Counted from the stretch's first letter, positions 1 through 12,378 are shown. The stretch is DNA of 64,000 bases from Glandiceps talaboti (GCF_964340395.1 NC_135564.1:14268012-14332011), one strand, 5' to 3'. Program-made: numbers and translations. Notes: a model not told the origin generated them from the letters alone.

Positions 1-189
1 TGGCAAGTAGGTTACTCGTTTGTGCTCTGAAAATACTTGCGCAACATGTCTGCCATATCATCCATGGACATTGACGAACACTGAGAATCATTATAAAATA
101 AAGTTGAGGGAAAAGATGAACACTTATGTTCAGACTTTACAAATGCCAAAAGCGTTTCGAATTATGAACAATTGACTCCTGGATATCAT

Positions 190-916
190 TTAAAAACTCC
201 ACCACATAAGTAACGGCTTTTGTTCAGGCTGGCTGGCGCTTTCGTCTGCTTGGTCACTGCTGTGATCACCTATAAGACACAATAATATGGATGGTTAGAT
301 TCTTACCACAACAAACTATGAAGTTTAGAGATTTTCGAAAACGAGTTATCAGTTCTGTGAATAGAACTAGTCAAGAACAATACGACTTATAGTTGTTGGA
401 TTAGTCCTGCTTCCATCTGATACAGTTTCATTTAGATCTAGTAGTAGACCTGTTGTAGGGAACGTTATAAACAAGACTGTGGGAATCTCATGATTGATTT
501 TAAGTGATAAGTCTTACCTGTCAGTTCTAGCAAACTGTAATGTCTGTAACAGGCAGTGCCACTTCCCTCATACAATCCGTCCAAGTACAGTCACCACTGA
601 CATACGTCTTGTTCGGACGGCTTGGGTTTTTGTAAGCTATGTGACTCGGCCACCAAGAGGGCTTCATTTCCTCCTGGCCCCACTTCGCTTGGCCGCGTTT
701 TTCGGTCGCCTTTACCAACTTCGGAACGAGTTCTCTTAATTTGGAGTTTGGCATAAGAGAGAGTCCGCCACTGGGATATTCCCTTATATCTGGAAGTGGG
801 TGTTTTGTAGAGTCGGTCATTTGGTTGCTAGGTGAAATGAAAAGATTCGCATTTTCCTCCATGCATCGTTTCCATGCACAATCAGTTTTCTTCTTTGCGA
901 GCCCTGGTCATAAAAG
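190..916 (-). pseudogene. NRF1-like DNA-binding-domain gene fragment (3' exons)
   Basis: Two minus-strand exons can be read. The upstream one (about 916 to 518) encodes LRELVPKLVKATEKRG and then KPSWWPSHIAYKNP, which resembles the LVPKLV...WWP core of the NRF1/erect-wing DNA-binding domain (nuclear transcription factors binding GC-rich palindromes). It ends at a consensus donor CAG/GTAAGA at 518/517. The last exon (269 to 190) follows a TATAG acceptor, is Ser/Gln/Glu-rich and ends in TAA. The exon phases agree only if the frame changes near 575: there the WWP frame hits TAG, while the alternative frame reads ACYRHYSLLELT, which fits the family better. That points to a small indel, so either a pseudogene or a sequence error. 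Family assignment is moderate and rests on a few motif residues. Confidence 0.42.
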
Positions 917-919
917 ATT

Positions 920-2200
920 ACTACGACAGCAACCTCGAGCAGGGTCTTGTGGTGAAACCTGTTGATCTGCCTGGTCAGTGCCTACCAGGAGTGTTCGTTG
1001 GAGATTTTTGGTAGTAGCATGTCGATGAGACTGGTAGGAGTACTAGTAGGATAACGTTGGTAGAATGATGCTGTTGAGCAAACGAGGTCCTTATATTTCC
1101 TATCAAAAAAAAGAAAAGATTTTGCAATTTCACAGCCATTTCTTTTTAACATTAAAGTTTGATTAATAAACAATAAAGCGTTAACGTTCTTATAACAATG
1201 TGGCAAGGTGCTCTGAATAAATGTTATTTCATTAACAAATGTATGAATGATCTTTTCGTCCACTGCTGAGAAAAACTAGTTTATGATAATTGGTATATTT
1301 ATAAAGTTGTGCATGTCCATGTTGACCTCGAGAACAGTCTGCTCTCTAACATAGCGTAGGTTGTGAAGGAGTATCACGGTTTAGTTTCCACTTTTCTATG
1401 ATGACATACATGTAGATTAGACTCAAGGGGAATAACTAGTGTGGTATACAGTGAAAATTGTCTATCTAAAGAAATATCGCAGATCATTGTACCCGTGTGC
1501 TTTTTGTTTTTAAAGTGATCGGCATAGATCGTTGATTATACTTGACACCTAGAAATACACTATTGTCGCCCACACTATTGCCATGATTGTAATGTTAATG
1601 CAAAACATTAACAGTTAATTTGGGGAAACGCAAACTAAGGATTACGCTAATTTTCACAATTACTGATAGCAAATAGTGTTAGGCCTTTATGTACATGTCA
1701 CTCATTGACTATGATAACACCTAATGTTTCTGTGAAAAATAAATTTCAGACAGCACATACATTTGTCAAAAATCCGAAACGTATCTCCTCTACACCGAAT
1801 GCAATAGTTTTGAATGTAAATGATAGAATGTATTTTGCAACTCAAAAAAGCACCTACCTACGCCTGAAAGATAGAATAAGCACATTTATATATTAATAGG
1901 GAATAAGTAAATATTCATTCATTCAGCACTCTCAGAATCGAGATGGAAAGTGATGTTCTCCACTGTCGACCTATCGAATGTCATTGCCAGAAACCTTACA
2001 CATCCCTTATATTAGACAGATCAGATATACTGTGGGCGATTATGTGCTTACAAGATGCACTTGGTTTCTTGTTAGGAGACGCCCCTTTCTTTGAGCACAG
2101 TTCCTAGAGCGACTGTGCTTTGAGATACACCCACTTCCAATGCGGTGGCTAAAATGATGGAGAAAATGACACCAATGGGAAAACCGACAATGCACATTCA
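920..2200. other. No recognisable gene
   Basis: Only short ORFs with no familiar motif are present (minus strand 982-1263, plus strand 1705-1896). The sequence is AT-rich and I see no convincing splice-bounded exon or repeat. Confidence 0.4.
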
Positions 2201-2209
2201 GCAATGTTT

Positions 2210-2420
2210 ATAAACAAGTGTTTGTGGAAGGAGCTTCAGCAAACTGTAGTCTTCTTCTTCGTCATCAATGCTGTTATTGACGTCTGTGTCTTCAACTCTA
2301 CAATAAAGCAAACCTCTACTCATGGCGTTTAATTTAGCCTTGGCTTCAACTGACATCTTGCTTTTGATTCTCATTCTTTTTGCACCACGATTTCTTCGGT
2401 GTTTTCATTTAGACATGATA
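2210..2420 (-). pseudogene. Mutator-like gene N-terminal fragment, copy 1
   Basis: The minus strand reads a Lys-rich segment, then KLNAMSRGLLYCRVEDTDVN, then an acidic run. This parallels the better copy at 5.6-6.6 kb (KKRLKAMSIGSFYGES followed by an acidic run). No transposase core follows, so only the N-terminal basic/acidic region survives. It is called by similarity to the neighbouring copies and not by a domain of its own. Confidence 0.4.
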
Positions 2421-2429
2421 TTCATAAAG

Positions 2430-3700
2430 TTTTCAGCAAACAATGTGTTTGAATTCAGACCTTGACGAGCTCTAGCACATGCATGTCGGCAATTCATTTC
2501 ATGAATGGAATCTTGACACTGCTTTTGGTTTACTGTAGCTCCAGGATACTGACGAAAGGAACATCACTTTATGAAGGCCACTTTGTCCTTGTCAAGGCAA
2601 CCTTTCCCCTGACTGCCTGAGATGTTTCTTGACCCCTCTCTCATCCTTCGAGAACAGGAGTTTGTTAAGATTTGCAGCAAAGTTGGGCTGGGAATGGCTT
2701 TATTCCTGGATTTCTAATCAGAAATCCTGTCATCTGGCCGTTCCTGGTCCAACATTAGGTCATCTAAATGCCTCCATTATTTTATATTATTTAATTATAG
2801 ACCCTAAGCCAAAAAAGCAAATGTTGACAATGCAAGTAACTACAGGGGTATATTAACTATTAGCATTAGGGAGACTACTAGAATATTTAAGTGTTGTGTA
2901 TGTATAATCTTTTTTTAAATGGTACAATAAAAACAGGAAAACTACAAAAATACTAACCAACATATTTACTATATAAACATACATTTACACATTATAACAG
3001 TAATAACTGAATTAAATTCTCTGAAAATCTAGAACCTACCACTCTCTTACTTAAAATATGGGTGAGATCACTCTGAACCTTTGGCTTTGTGATTTGTAAC
3101 CCTCTGGCTGGACAGTACAAATGTAAATTAAATCAGAAGAGGTTGAGGAGTCGGGTACAGTTGGATCGTAAGAAATGATATCTTCAAGAGGAGGGGAAGA
3201 TGGAGAGAAAAAATGTGGTTTATATTCCTCATTCATCTCCCATGAGATTGCAGTATGCTGCCAATAGTGTCCATGTTTTCATGGCACAATTAACAGCATT
3301 CTGAATGTGATGAAGAGGATGGCTGAGGAGAGAGGGGGCGAGGAATAGGAACAGTCATGTTGAATAGGAGAGAATGATGGAGCAGAAAAAAATAATGAGA
3401 GAAGGAGCGGCCAATAACCGAAGGTCAAGTGCAAGATGGAGAGACAGAAGGAGAACGTAAGAAAGGGTGTGATAAATCAGGCTCTGACTGAGAACTTTCC
3501 AAACTTTATCCAAGTCCATCAAACTGAGAAGTAACACAGGTTAAATGATATTCTAAATCACAAAAAACATAACGATCTAAATGATGTAACGAATTCCCAG
3601 AACTCGCTGTTTCTGGAGCCAGAATACGAGGGGCATGAGGTCCAGGAAAAGACATAACTAAAGTTAACTGAAATTATAAATAATTGGTGTAAAAAGAGTG
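2430..3700. other. No recognisable gene
   Basis: Short ORFs without motifs occur on both strands (2629-2856 plus; 3051-3236 and 3355-3537 minus). Nothing here could be supported as a gene. Confidence 0.35.
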
Positions 3701-3719
3701 TATAATGTTTCAATTACTT

Positions 3720-4255
3720 TCTACTAATTTAGATGCGGCCTAATCAAACTCTCTCACTGTTAACTCTTCACTTGTTGATGCTCGGGTCGTCACATGTTCT
3801 TTTGTGTGGGTGGTCGGAAACAGGAGCTGGAACACCCAAAAAGGAACTTAATTTAACCGCAGCACGTCTTCCTTTACCAACTGATCGTAGGCCAAGAACC
3901 AATTTTCTGTTCATATCAAAATACCTTTTTGGGAATGGATGCACTTCGTGGACATTCAACACTGGAGCAGATTAGTTCAAAATAACTACCCCAGCCTTGA
4001 ACGGTTACCACTCTTATAAATACACGGCCCTTCACACACGTCCTACAACAAGATGCCACAGCCATCATTGAATTGATTATATTTATATCGACCACTCGAA
4101 GCATTTCCTTGTCAGTGCCATCCTCAACATTCTTCCAGTTAAGTATGTTATTGATGTCTGTTATTGATGTCTGTGTCTTCAATTCCACAATAAAATGAAC
4201 TGCTACTTATGGCATTTAATCTAGTCATTGATGCATTCAAATATGGCAAATTTGA
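3720..4255 (-). pseudogene. Mutator-like transposase gene fragment, copy 2
   Basis: Reading on the minus strand gives an N-terminal SSSFYCGIEDTD, a CRTC motif, then FELICSSVECP, and then FDMNRKLVLGLRSVGKGRR with SSFLGVPAPVSDHPHK. The series CxxC, FxLxC, NRKLVLGMRSIG, FxxxxNMPPP is the N-terminal half of the Mutator-like transposase domain common in invertebrate genomes. Two or more frame changes separate the blocks, for example after CSSVECP and after HPHK. It ends at an AATTTAG/ATGCGGCC boundary that is also present at 5275. The DGTW core is missing. It is one of four related copies within 7 kb, suggesting local duplication. Confidence 0.6.
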
Positions 4256-4576
4256 CTATCACCCCCCCCCCCCCCCCCAACAATCTTCAGACAAATATCA
4301 CTAAAAATGAATGACACACTAATTGACATTAGAGTTAAACATGTAAGAGATTCAAAATAAAGTTGTCGAAGTAATGAAGTGTACCAACAAAAGAATAAAA
4401 TCAAAGTTACAGTCTTTCATTATGTTGAGTTTGCTTCTCAGGATGATAGTTGATAGAAGATACCAAAGTTCAACAATTACATTACACTACTATAGAGCTT
4501 TGCCTAAATTTCAAGACTGATCAGATGTTATGCAAAGCTTCACCTTTTTGGTAGAGTGTTTCCCCAAGTCTGTTTA

Positions 4577-4799
4577 GATGGTACTTATGTGGTATGGATT
4601 CCTTAATATTCCTGGGTATTCCTTCAAAATACAACTTGACCCGTCTTTATCTGCATGCTTCAATACCCACACTCGTCTTGAAGGAAATTCAAGGTCCATA
4701 AGGTGGCAAATAGCCTGCTCATTCTGTGATTTTTTTTCCATTTTTCTCAAAAGAGCTATTTTATGACAAGCCATTGTGGCATCTGAATCACCTGTAGAT
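4577..4799 (-). CDS. Possible exon of an unknown protein
   Basis: A minus-strand open segment begins after a plausible acceptor (CCATCTACAG) with GDSDATMACHK and contains FPSRRVWVLKHADKDG and ILKEYPGILRNPYHI. The amphipathic, charged composition looks like real coding sequence. It resembles C-terminal segments of uncharacterised invertebrate proteins that occur with zinc-finger or transposon genes, but I cannot name the family. It lies between two Mutator-like copies and may belong to their mobile block. Confidence 0.35.
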
Positions 4800-5224
4800 G
4801 GGTAAATGTGAAAGGTCATTGCGGTATTCCAAAATTTATGAAATACAACGGTTAAACTTTTTGTTACTTAAACAATGACTTGTGCAAAGTTTAGAAACTT
4901 GTCCATCCAAGGAATTCTTTGATATTATATATAACAAGTGTGAGTTCTTGTGAATGAGGACGGTCAACTTACGACCTTTGCTAAGCATTTAGAATTTGAC
5001 TGGATGATGTAATGGGTTTACACATGGTGCCCTCATGAGGTACAAAGTTGTATCGGCGAGCATATGAATCACATTGCATGGTATAGCAGACTTATCAGGC
5101 ATGTTTTCAAACTTTGAATCAGCTGTAATCTTGTTTTTATATATTATTAAGTTTCCATTCCTGTATTCTGTATACATGTTAGCAAACGCAGTGAGTCACA
5201 ATTACTTCATTCCTTACAATAAAA

Positions 5225-5356
5225 GTGTATAATGTTTCAATTACTTTTCTACCATGCCATAAATAAATAATCTAGATGCGGCCTCATCAAACTCTCTCGC
5301 TGTTAACACTTCACTTGTTGATGCTAGGGTAGTCACGTGTACTTTTGTATGGGTGA
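5225..5356 (-). repeat. Short duplicate of the Mutator-like exon end
   Basis: This segment repeats the sequence at 3700-3810 nearly base for base (a GTGTATAATGTTTCAATTAC block, then ATGCGGCCT...AAACTCTCTC, then TTCACTTGTTGATGCT). It is therefore a third partial copy of the same transposase gene, cut off after about 130 bp. Confidence 0.65.
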
Positions 5357-5640
5357 AGAATTTCAGCTGTAATCAACCTGTCAATCTTCGTTATGTATGC
5401 AAACAATTGGGAGTGAAACCAAAACACACAGCACATTAGAGTCTACTATGTAATATTTCCTTTCAAATGTATTGATGAAAATATAAATGATTTTTAAAAA
5501 GCCTTTTAACCAAATTATGGAACATACCATGAAGGTTCGTAATGAGTAAAAAAAAGCCAAAGTTCTCAAATGAACATGCACATAATAAAAGTGACACCAT
5601 ATTACACACTTCAAGAAGTAAAAGTGAAACTGGTTTCATA

Positions 5641-6571
5641 AAACACAGTAAAGGTAAATAAAAAATACACCACACTAACGAAGCCGTATAGCGATGAAAA
5701 TCCACATGAAATCCATGCACCATCTACTGACACGGCAACATTTACAGTCTCTCCTTCCTGTTCTAACTCCCCACTGTCAATTTTCAGTTTGCGAACTTCT
5801 GCTGCGGCCTTGTCAAACTCCTTTTCTGCTATTACTTCAGAAGCTGCTGCCAGGGTCCTTACATGTTCTTTGTATGGGTGATCTGACACGTGAGGGGGGT
5901 ACACCCAAAAACGAACTAAGTTTAACTGCTGCTCGCCTCCCTTTACCTATGGATCGTAGGCCAGCAATCAACTTTCGATTGACATCGAAATGCCTCCCAG
6001 ATTTTCGGCTTGACGGAAATGTATGACCGGGAAAACTTCAAGGACATTTGGCATCTGAACAGAGTAGTTCAAAATGACTGCCTCAGCCCAGAACGGAAAC
6101 CTCTTTCATGAATACACAGCCCTTTCCACACGTCTTACAGAGACATGCCACAGAAAACATCGCATTCGGTACATGTAAATCGACGACCCTTACCAGTTCT
6201 GTATCACTGCTGCCTCTCTAGACATCCTCCCAATTCAGCTTGATCTTGTTAGCCGCAACACTGCCGCCTCGCCGTCCTTCGTTTCCAGTGCAGTCTTCTT
6301 CGTCGCTATCGCTGACCTCCGCTTCTTCACTTTCACCATAAAATGACCCAATACTCATTGCTTTCAATCTCTTCTTATCTTCCTCAAACATCTTAGATTT
6401 CGTTTTACTTCCTTTACGTCCACGTTTTTTTTTTCGCTGCTCTAGTTCAGACTTGTTGATTTCGTTGTGTTTCCAGTTTGAATTCGATAGTTTTGTTTGC
6501 CACAGTTCACAGGTTATAGCGCATGCGCATTTGTGCTGACAACGGGAAGAAGTCATCCAGCTGTAATCCAT
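5641..6571 (-). pseudogene. Mutator-like transposase gene, longest local copy
   Basis: The minus strand encodes, in order, a basic/acidic N-terminus (KKKRGRKGSK; EEAEVSDSDEED), CKTCGKGC, HFELLCSDAKCP, FDVNRKLIAGLRSIGKG, SSFLGVP, SDHPYKEHVRTLAAAS and, after a coiled segment, VAVSVDGAWISCGFSSLYG. The last block is the DGTWxxRGFSSLNG core of the Mutator-like transposase domain, with Trp and the Asp retained. Three in-frame stops interrupt it (after NWEDV, after EVSVLG and after DAKCP), and a frameshift lies at the C-rich run near 5900, so it is a pseudogene. Downstream of SSLYG homology ends. The product would be a nuclear transposase; this copy cannot encode one. Confidence 0.68.
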
Positions 6572-6579
6572 CCGTCAAT

Positions 6580-7825
6580 CACCCATTATGAATGTAAATC
6601 CGTGTACATAAACATCCAGGATTGAAACCATATAAAACACGGAACGCCAAAGAGCATTTTAATTTTTTTTCATCTCAAATATATTGGTGAAAATAAACAA
6701 GATTTTTCAACAGCCTTTTAACCATGTTATGGAACATGCCATCAAGATTCATAATGAGTAATAAAAAAAATCACCTGTTACGTACAGAAAAGACGATACA
6801 ATCGTCAACTTAAACTTAGAACGGGTTTATTATAACTAAAGATTACAATGCGGAGTGTTATGACCGTACAGGCGAACCTAATACACACACAGTTTTCTTG
6901 AGATTAAAGTAATGATATAAACAGCATATGAGGAAATTCCTACACAAGTTACCAGCTTTTTGAAATTAATACTGTTTAAAGATGGTACAAGAAACTAAAG
7001 TACTAGTACACAAAGTCTTACTTGAAGTAAAGAAAGCTAAATGCAGCACAGCTCTGACAACTTACTCCAATTTGCACACACCCAGAAACCTTCAGGTGTA
7101 CTGGTCGTCACATGTTATTTCAAGTTGACAATGGCTGCCGAGTTTGTAGGACAGCAAACTGATTTATAATTCACAAAGTTCACAGAATACCAACTGTATT
7201 TCAAGTCCGCACAGAAAGTTCGATATGTAGTTTCCAAACGAAGAAGGTACCCAAGTCCAGTCTCTATATAACATCGGCAATATCAAAGAGATTTCCAAAG
7301 TCTAACTGTATTGAGTAAAACAGTCACTTCGTTAGCCAAGTACAGGTTTCTCAAAACTCACTAGCTGTGCTGCAACAGAAAAGTCCATGTGTTCTATGCG
7401 ACTGCCAGGCTAATACTGTCCAGGCCATGCCAACCCAATACACAAAATATTCATGTCCATGTAAGTGTGTCTATTGACATGCAAATTAAAATAATTACAA
7501 TTTCAAAGCAATAAGTAATTAGGCAACATCAATGGAAAATTCCATGAGTGTTAAGACATTGACTGGTCGCAGAGGGGTCACAGAGAAAATTGCATCATCA
7601 TAACACACCAAAATTTGCTGACGAACCTGCATCTCATCATTAAATGATTATTATAAAATACAATGCAAATGATTATACTTAATTACTACTTACCACAATA
7701 CTGTGTTTAATAGTCAATTGAAATCCTTCTTGATTTCTGTTTCTTGTGCATGCTTGTGCTGAAATGTTTGTTGATGCAATTCTTCTTTAAAGTTGAGTAA
7801 GGCATGGTACTCCAGACACCTGACC
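6580..7825. other. No recognisable gene
   Basis: AT-rich sequence without convincing exons. Nothing found on either strand beyond short random ORFs. Confidence 0.4.
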
Positions 7826-7827
7826 CA

Positions 7828-7995
7828 TTTTTACCTCCCATAAGGGTACAGGAGGTATTAAAAGGGGAAGATGTGTCTGTCTGTCTGTCTGTCTGTGTCA
7901 TCATTTTCTAAAAATCGGCTGGCTCAATTGTAATTTGTTATTTGCATAATTAGTGATTCCCTTACGGGAGGCATTCAGTTTAAATCTTGTATATC
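7828..7995. repeat. Dispersed repeat, short form, with (TGTC)n
   Basis: The motifs GTGTCATCATTTTCTAAAAA, TCGGCTGGCTCAATTGTAA, TTTGCATAATTAGTGATTCC and GGAGGCATTCAGTTTAAATC recur in the same order at 18150-18835. Here the middle is missing, so this looks like an internally deleted copy. A (TGTC)n microsatellite lies at its left end in both copies. Confidence 0.7.
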
Positions 7996-8198
7996 ATTAG
8001 CTTAAAACTTACTTCACAGTTTACACAACCTGCCGAGTAAAAAATAAAAAAAATACACAGTCTAATAAATCATCTTATTTACGATACAAATTTCCTCAAA
8101 AGTAACCACCAAGGTATTCTTTTTCATAGAAGCAACTCTATCGCATTATACATTGTTTGTAATGGATGAAATGTAATGTTACACTACTTTATTTACAG

Positions 8199-9438
8199 AA
8201 ACTTTGGACTGTTGCTGAAGAAGTACACGAGTTGTCAAACAGTACAAGTCATAGAGATGTCTTAGGAATTTTACCCATGAAGTATTTATATAGTAAGTGT
8301 TTCATATCTTTGGTATGCTTCTTTTATGTGAAAATTTACTTGTCTGTGTATAGTGGTTCAAAACTTTGAACAACTGCTTTGAAACAGATTATTACTGAGC
8401 ATTGACACTGGGTTTATGTTGGGGTGTTCTCCAAGATAGGTGAACTACATGTACATTAGATTGGAACTTGGGAAACCAGGTGCAAGTGTGGTGTACCCCA
8501 GAGTACCCACACTAGCATTTACGTAGTTTGGGGATCTGCTATTTTTACATAAAGATAACACTTTGTGATTGTGTTTTGTGTAGAATGAACGACCATGTCC
8601 CCATTTGCATATCATTTGCATGCAGGTATGAAGTAATATTTTTGGTATTACACTGCAGTGCAAATACCACTAGTATGTGCATGCACTGCACTGTATAACA
8701 TTTTACCCGCAACTCTCTCTGATTTGTAGTGTTGGACATCATCTCCTTGAAGTCAGACAAATCTTACCAGTGTATAGGGTTTTGTAAAAACATTTTTTCC
8801 ATTTGGCAAGTGTAGAATTGCCACTGATGAGTTTCTGAATACCCATTTTCATCGGTTCTGGTATCAGTGATTTACTGTAGAAGGAGTAGCAATTTTAGGA
8901 ATTTGTCAGCAGATTTTCTTGAAAGACATGCAGAATATTTGTGACGAAGCTAAGGAAAATATATGCACCTGTTATGACTTTGCCAAAGATAAAGATTTAT
9001 TTGAATAGGTATGACAAAAGAAATTTACATACTAAAACTCATACACACTGACTACCCAAGTTATTGACACTTTGACAGTGAAAAGTATTTTTTTCACAGC
9101 ACATGCTTAATTTAGTTGTCAGTTCATATTTATACAAAATTTAGAACTTTATTTTTGATTCCTAAACGTTCTTTTGCTACATATTAATTAAACTTAATTA
9201 CTATGCTTAAAATGTTGAAAAGTATGGATTATTGAAAAGGTTAAAAAATAAGGAACCTCCAAGCATACCAATCAGAGAGAGTTGTGGGTAAGATATTGTA
9301 CAGTGCACTGGTGCAAGTAATCTCTGGTATATTATGTCATATTCAATAGACTGTCCGTTAATTTTTATGTCCCTTCATTTTTTTCCAGACCACAACTTTT
9401 ATCAGACCATTGTGAAGCTGAATGACTACATGTTGAAG
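8199..9438 (+). CDS. Two spliced exons of an unknown protein
   Basis: Exon 8199-8292 follows a TTTATTTACAG acceptor, encodes KLWTVAEEVHELSNSTS then HRDVLGILPMKYLY, and ends at a consensus GTAAGT donor with one spare base. Exon 9389-9438 follows TTTTTTTCCAG, needs two bases to complete a codon, encodes HNFYQTIVKLNDYMLK and ends at GTACAA. The phases join exactly (A/AC), which is good evidence for a real plus-strand gene. I do not recognise the protein; the sequence looks helical and cytosolic, without signal or membrane segments. Further exons were not found. This is one of few plus-strand coding signals in the window. Confidence 0.5.
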
Positions 9439-9779
9439 GTACAATTATCAAACATTGTAAGCATGGAGAAGTCTTTAGTGGTGTAAATCACATTGTTTAT
9501 CCCAGGAGAATTTGGGGATACAAATTTTTTTTTTAGTAATTTATTTTTTTAACTATCCTAGTGTATAACAAAAGGAAATACTCGCATTCCATTTACAGTC
9601 ACATACATTACCTAGGAAAGGGGTGTGCATGTAACTGTACCAGCTGTGTTTGAAATATTGTTGTAACAGCTGTGGTCTGCACACAGCTGTAACATTCAGA
9701 TATGACAGGTGTTCATTGAATTGGTATGCCAACGTACATGTATGTTTGCATATTATGTTTTTGTAACATTCCTAGAGAT

Positions 9780-10215
9780 TTATTCCTTGCAGTTATGTAC
9801 CACTTCTGTGAGAAATACTGTAACAGAGATGCATCTATTTCTCAGTGCCATGTACCAGCTTAGTGGGCATTAATGTAACAAATGTATTTTGCACAGCCAT
9901 GTTTTTATTTTTATTTTTTTTTATTTTTTTTTATTGATTCATTTTATTTTCACCAGCTTTGTGAGCATTACTGTAAAAAAGGTATTTCGCACAGCCATGT
10001 ACCAGCTGTGTGACTGAGTATTACTGTAAAAAGGCAGTTTGCACAGCCATGTACCAGCTATGTGAGCATTTATATATACCAGTTTATTTATACTGTAAAA
10101 AAGGTATTTCGCACAGCCATCTACCAGCTATGCAAGTATTGCTGTAACAAAGGTATTTCGCACAGCCATGTACCAATTGTGTAAGCAATACTGCATTACA
10201 GATACTATATAGCTA
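9780..10215. repeat. Degenerate minisatellite, unit about 50-60 bp
   Basis: Six or so imperfect copies of GCACAGCCATGTACCAGCT followed by GTGAGCATTACTGTAA and AAAGGTATTTC. Spacing varies and one copy is interrupted by a T-rich stretch at 9900-9945. Confidence 0.7.
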
Positions 10216-10219
10216 TACA

Positions 10220-11890
10220 TGTACTACACCAGGGGTATACATGACATACAATATTTGCAAGGTAAACACTTGTGTTCACATTTCTTTTCTGAAACCAAGA
10301 ATTATGTATGTTTGTTGATACCACATCTACGAGGCTAATTGTCAGAAAAAAAGAAAAAAAAAATCACTGAGAGATCAAAATTTAATCAAGCTATTTGGAC
10401 CATGAATGTGACCTTTGACCATGTGTCTACCCATGACATTGACATCCGAACTGGATTATAGACTAAGTCAAAGCGATTTATATGTCGTAGTACCTTCGTG
10501 TGGGGTATAGGTACAATGTTTGTTAGAAAAAGCTTGTGTTGCAGTTAAGATTGCTGAAATAGTAGCTTAGCCATCCTTCAAGATTACAGGTGCAGGTAGG
10601 TTAACATTAGCCAGCATTTCACTCAGATAGGAAGTTTTTGACATACATATAGAGTACATTGTGCATCATAAAATTTTGTTATGTTATTCTCACATGTAAT
10701 CTCATCCCAAATGGGCATATGCGATCAGTGAAACTCTCTCTATGTCATATTGCAGATATTAGAATGTGCAATTTTTCATAATTAATATTTATTTGTTATG
10801 GAAGAATTAAGTATAGTTTTTATTGTGCATAATAAGAGTTAAAAGTAAGTTTAGGTTTCACTCATAGAGTCTATGAAGCGTGTACAAAATACATCCAGTC
10901 TGGAGTGCAGACTATAGACCGAGGGCGCTGTCCATTTTTACCAGCCTCGTTTTGACTTCAAAACAACAACGGCTGCCTATAGTACACAGAGATTAATACG
11001 CAAGATGAGAATTAATGCCCAAACAGACAGCTATTGACTTTTAATGATCAAATTAATAGGTAATCGTAGTTTTATTGTGTATTGTCTCAAAATGTGTCAA
11101 TATTCTTACTTTGTTTTATAATATAGTTAATGTTCATTGTGTTTATCAAATGGAGACTGGAGTATATTAGACTCGAAGTAAGACTTTCATTGCCTGTAAT
11201 AAAATTTCTATTTCATCATCATCATTAGATCATCAGTGTCATCATTCATTTCATCCAGCATTATTTCACTTGAATTTGAATTTATTAGATAAAAATATAC
11301 AAGGTATAAAAAAATCACCAAGGATAACACATAAAAATATTTTAAGGAACACTTATTTCAAATGTGGTCCTCATAGGGATATTCAAAATGCCGTGCCAAT
11401 AATGGTGTAGCAAAATGTAATACAATAGACATGACAGAAAACCAATCAATCTGATTACAATCTGAAGTTTTGAGCAAAGGACATCAAGCTCTGCATCTGA
11501 AGGCACATTTTGATAAATGTGAAATGAGTATAAATAGCCTGTCAGGCTGTCACTGATATTTGGTTGGTGGTGGTGGATCAACATGTTTGATACTAATACA
11601 AATACAAAGTTACAAATAAGATTGTTGTTGAGAACCTTCATAGGGCTAATAACCACACGGACTAATAGTCTTTGCAAATTAGGCTCATCTAAAATGTCTA
11701 GAGATGCAGAGCGCATTGTGTAGTACTATTGAGTGAAACTTTCTCCTATCCAAAAAAATAAAACAGTGCAATATATGAAATTTTAAAATATATAAAAAAC
11801 AAGGCAATATTTAAAATAACCCCTCAGCAACATGATTTTGTCTAGTCTCTACAACCATCTACTGCACTTCTGTCCATTTTGTCACTCTCA
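10220..11890. other. No recognisable gene
   Basis: A 124-codon minus-strand ORF at 11342-11716 has no motif I recognise and could be chance. The rest is AT-rich without clear structure. Confidence 0.35.
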
Positions 11891-11895
11891 ATAGC

Positions 11896-12378
11896 TTACT
11901 CCTCATTCTCATTCTCCTCAGCATAATCATCATCATCTTCTTCTTCATCATTATCATCATTTTCAGCATTTCCATCACTATCTCCCTCAACTTTCTCACC
12001 ATCACCATCCTCTTTCTCCTTTTCCTGCTCCTTCATTTCTTCCTCTTTCTCCTCCTCCTGCTCCTCCTCCTCATCATCATCGTCATCTCAATTGCTTGAG
12101 TCATTTATACTCTTTCCTATTTTGTGGTTTGCTTTTATTATGGCAAGGAATTGTTCAAACTGCTCTTTCAAATCTTCTCCAAAGCAGTCTATGGCCAGTA
12201 AATATACAATCCCCTTCTGATGAAGCTTCTTTCTCAGCTTGAATCCATAAAGGTTGACATCATCCATGTTCAGTTTTATTGCGTATTTCTGTAGATAATT
12301 CTGGGAACTTATAAACTTGTGTATGATTTCAGTAATTCTCTCTTTGTTCTTTATTATGGCCTTAAATTCTAATTTCAA
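11896..12378 (-). CDS. Unknown protein with acidic tail, split by in-frame TGA
   Basis: After a TATATAG acceptor at 12379-12380 the frame reads LKLEFKAIIKNKERITEII, a lysine-rich helical segment, and GIVYLLAIDCFGEDLKEQF, ending SINDSSN at a TGA (12088-12090). Past the stop the very same frame continues without indel for 63 codons of Asp/Glu/Lys-rich sequence (DDDDDEEEE, EDGDGEKVEGDSDGNAE, DDDDYAEENENEE) to TAA at 11896. An acidic tail is a normal ending for a nuclear protein, so the TGA looks like a recent nonsense change, although chance coding of a GA-rich microsatellite is possible. I do not recognise the family. It lies downstream of the Myb/SANT exon, but the phases do not join directly. 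Confidence 0.45.
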
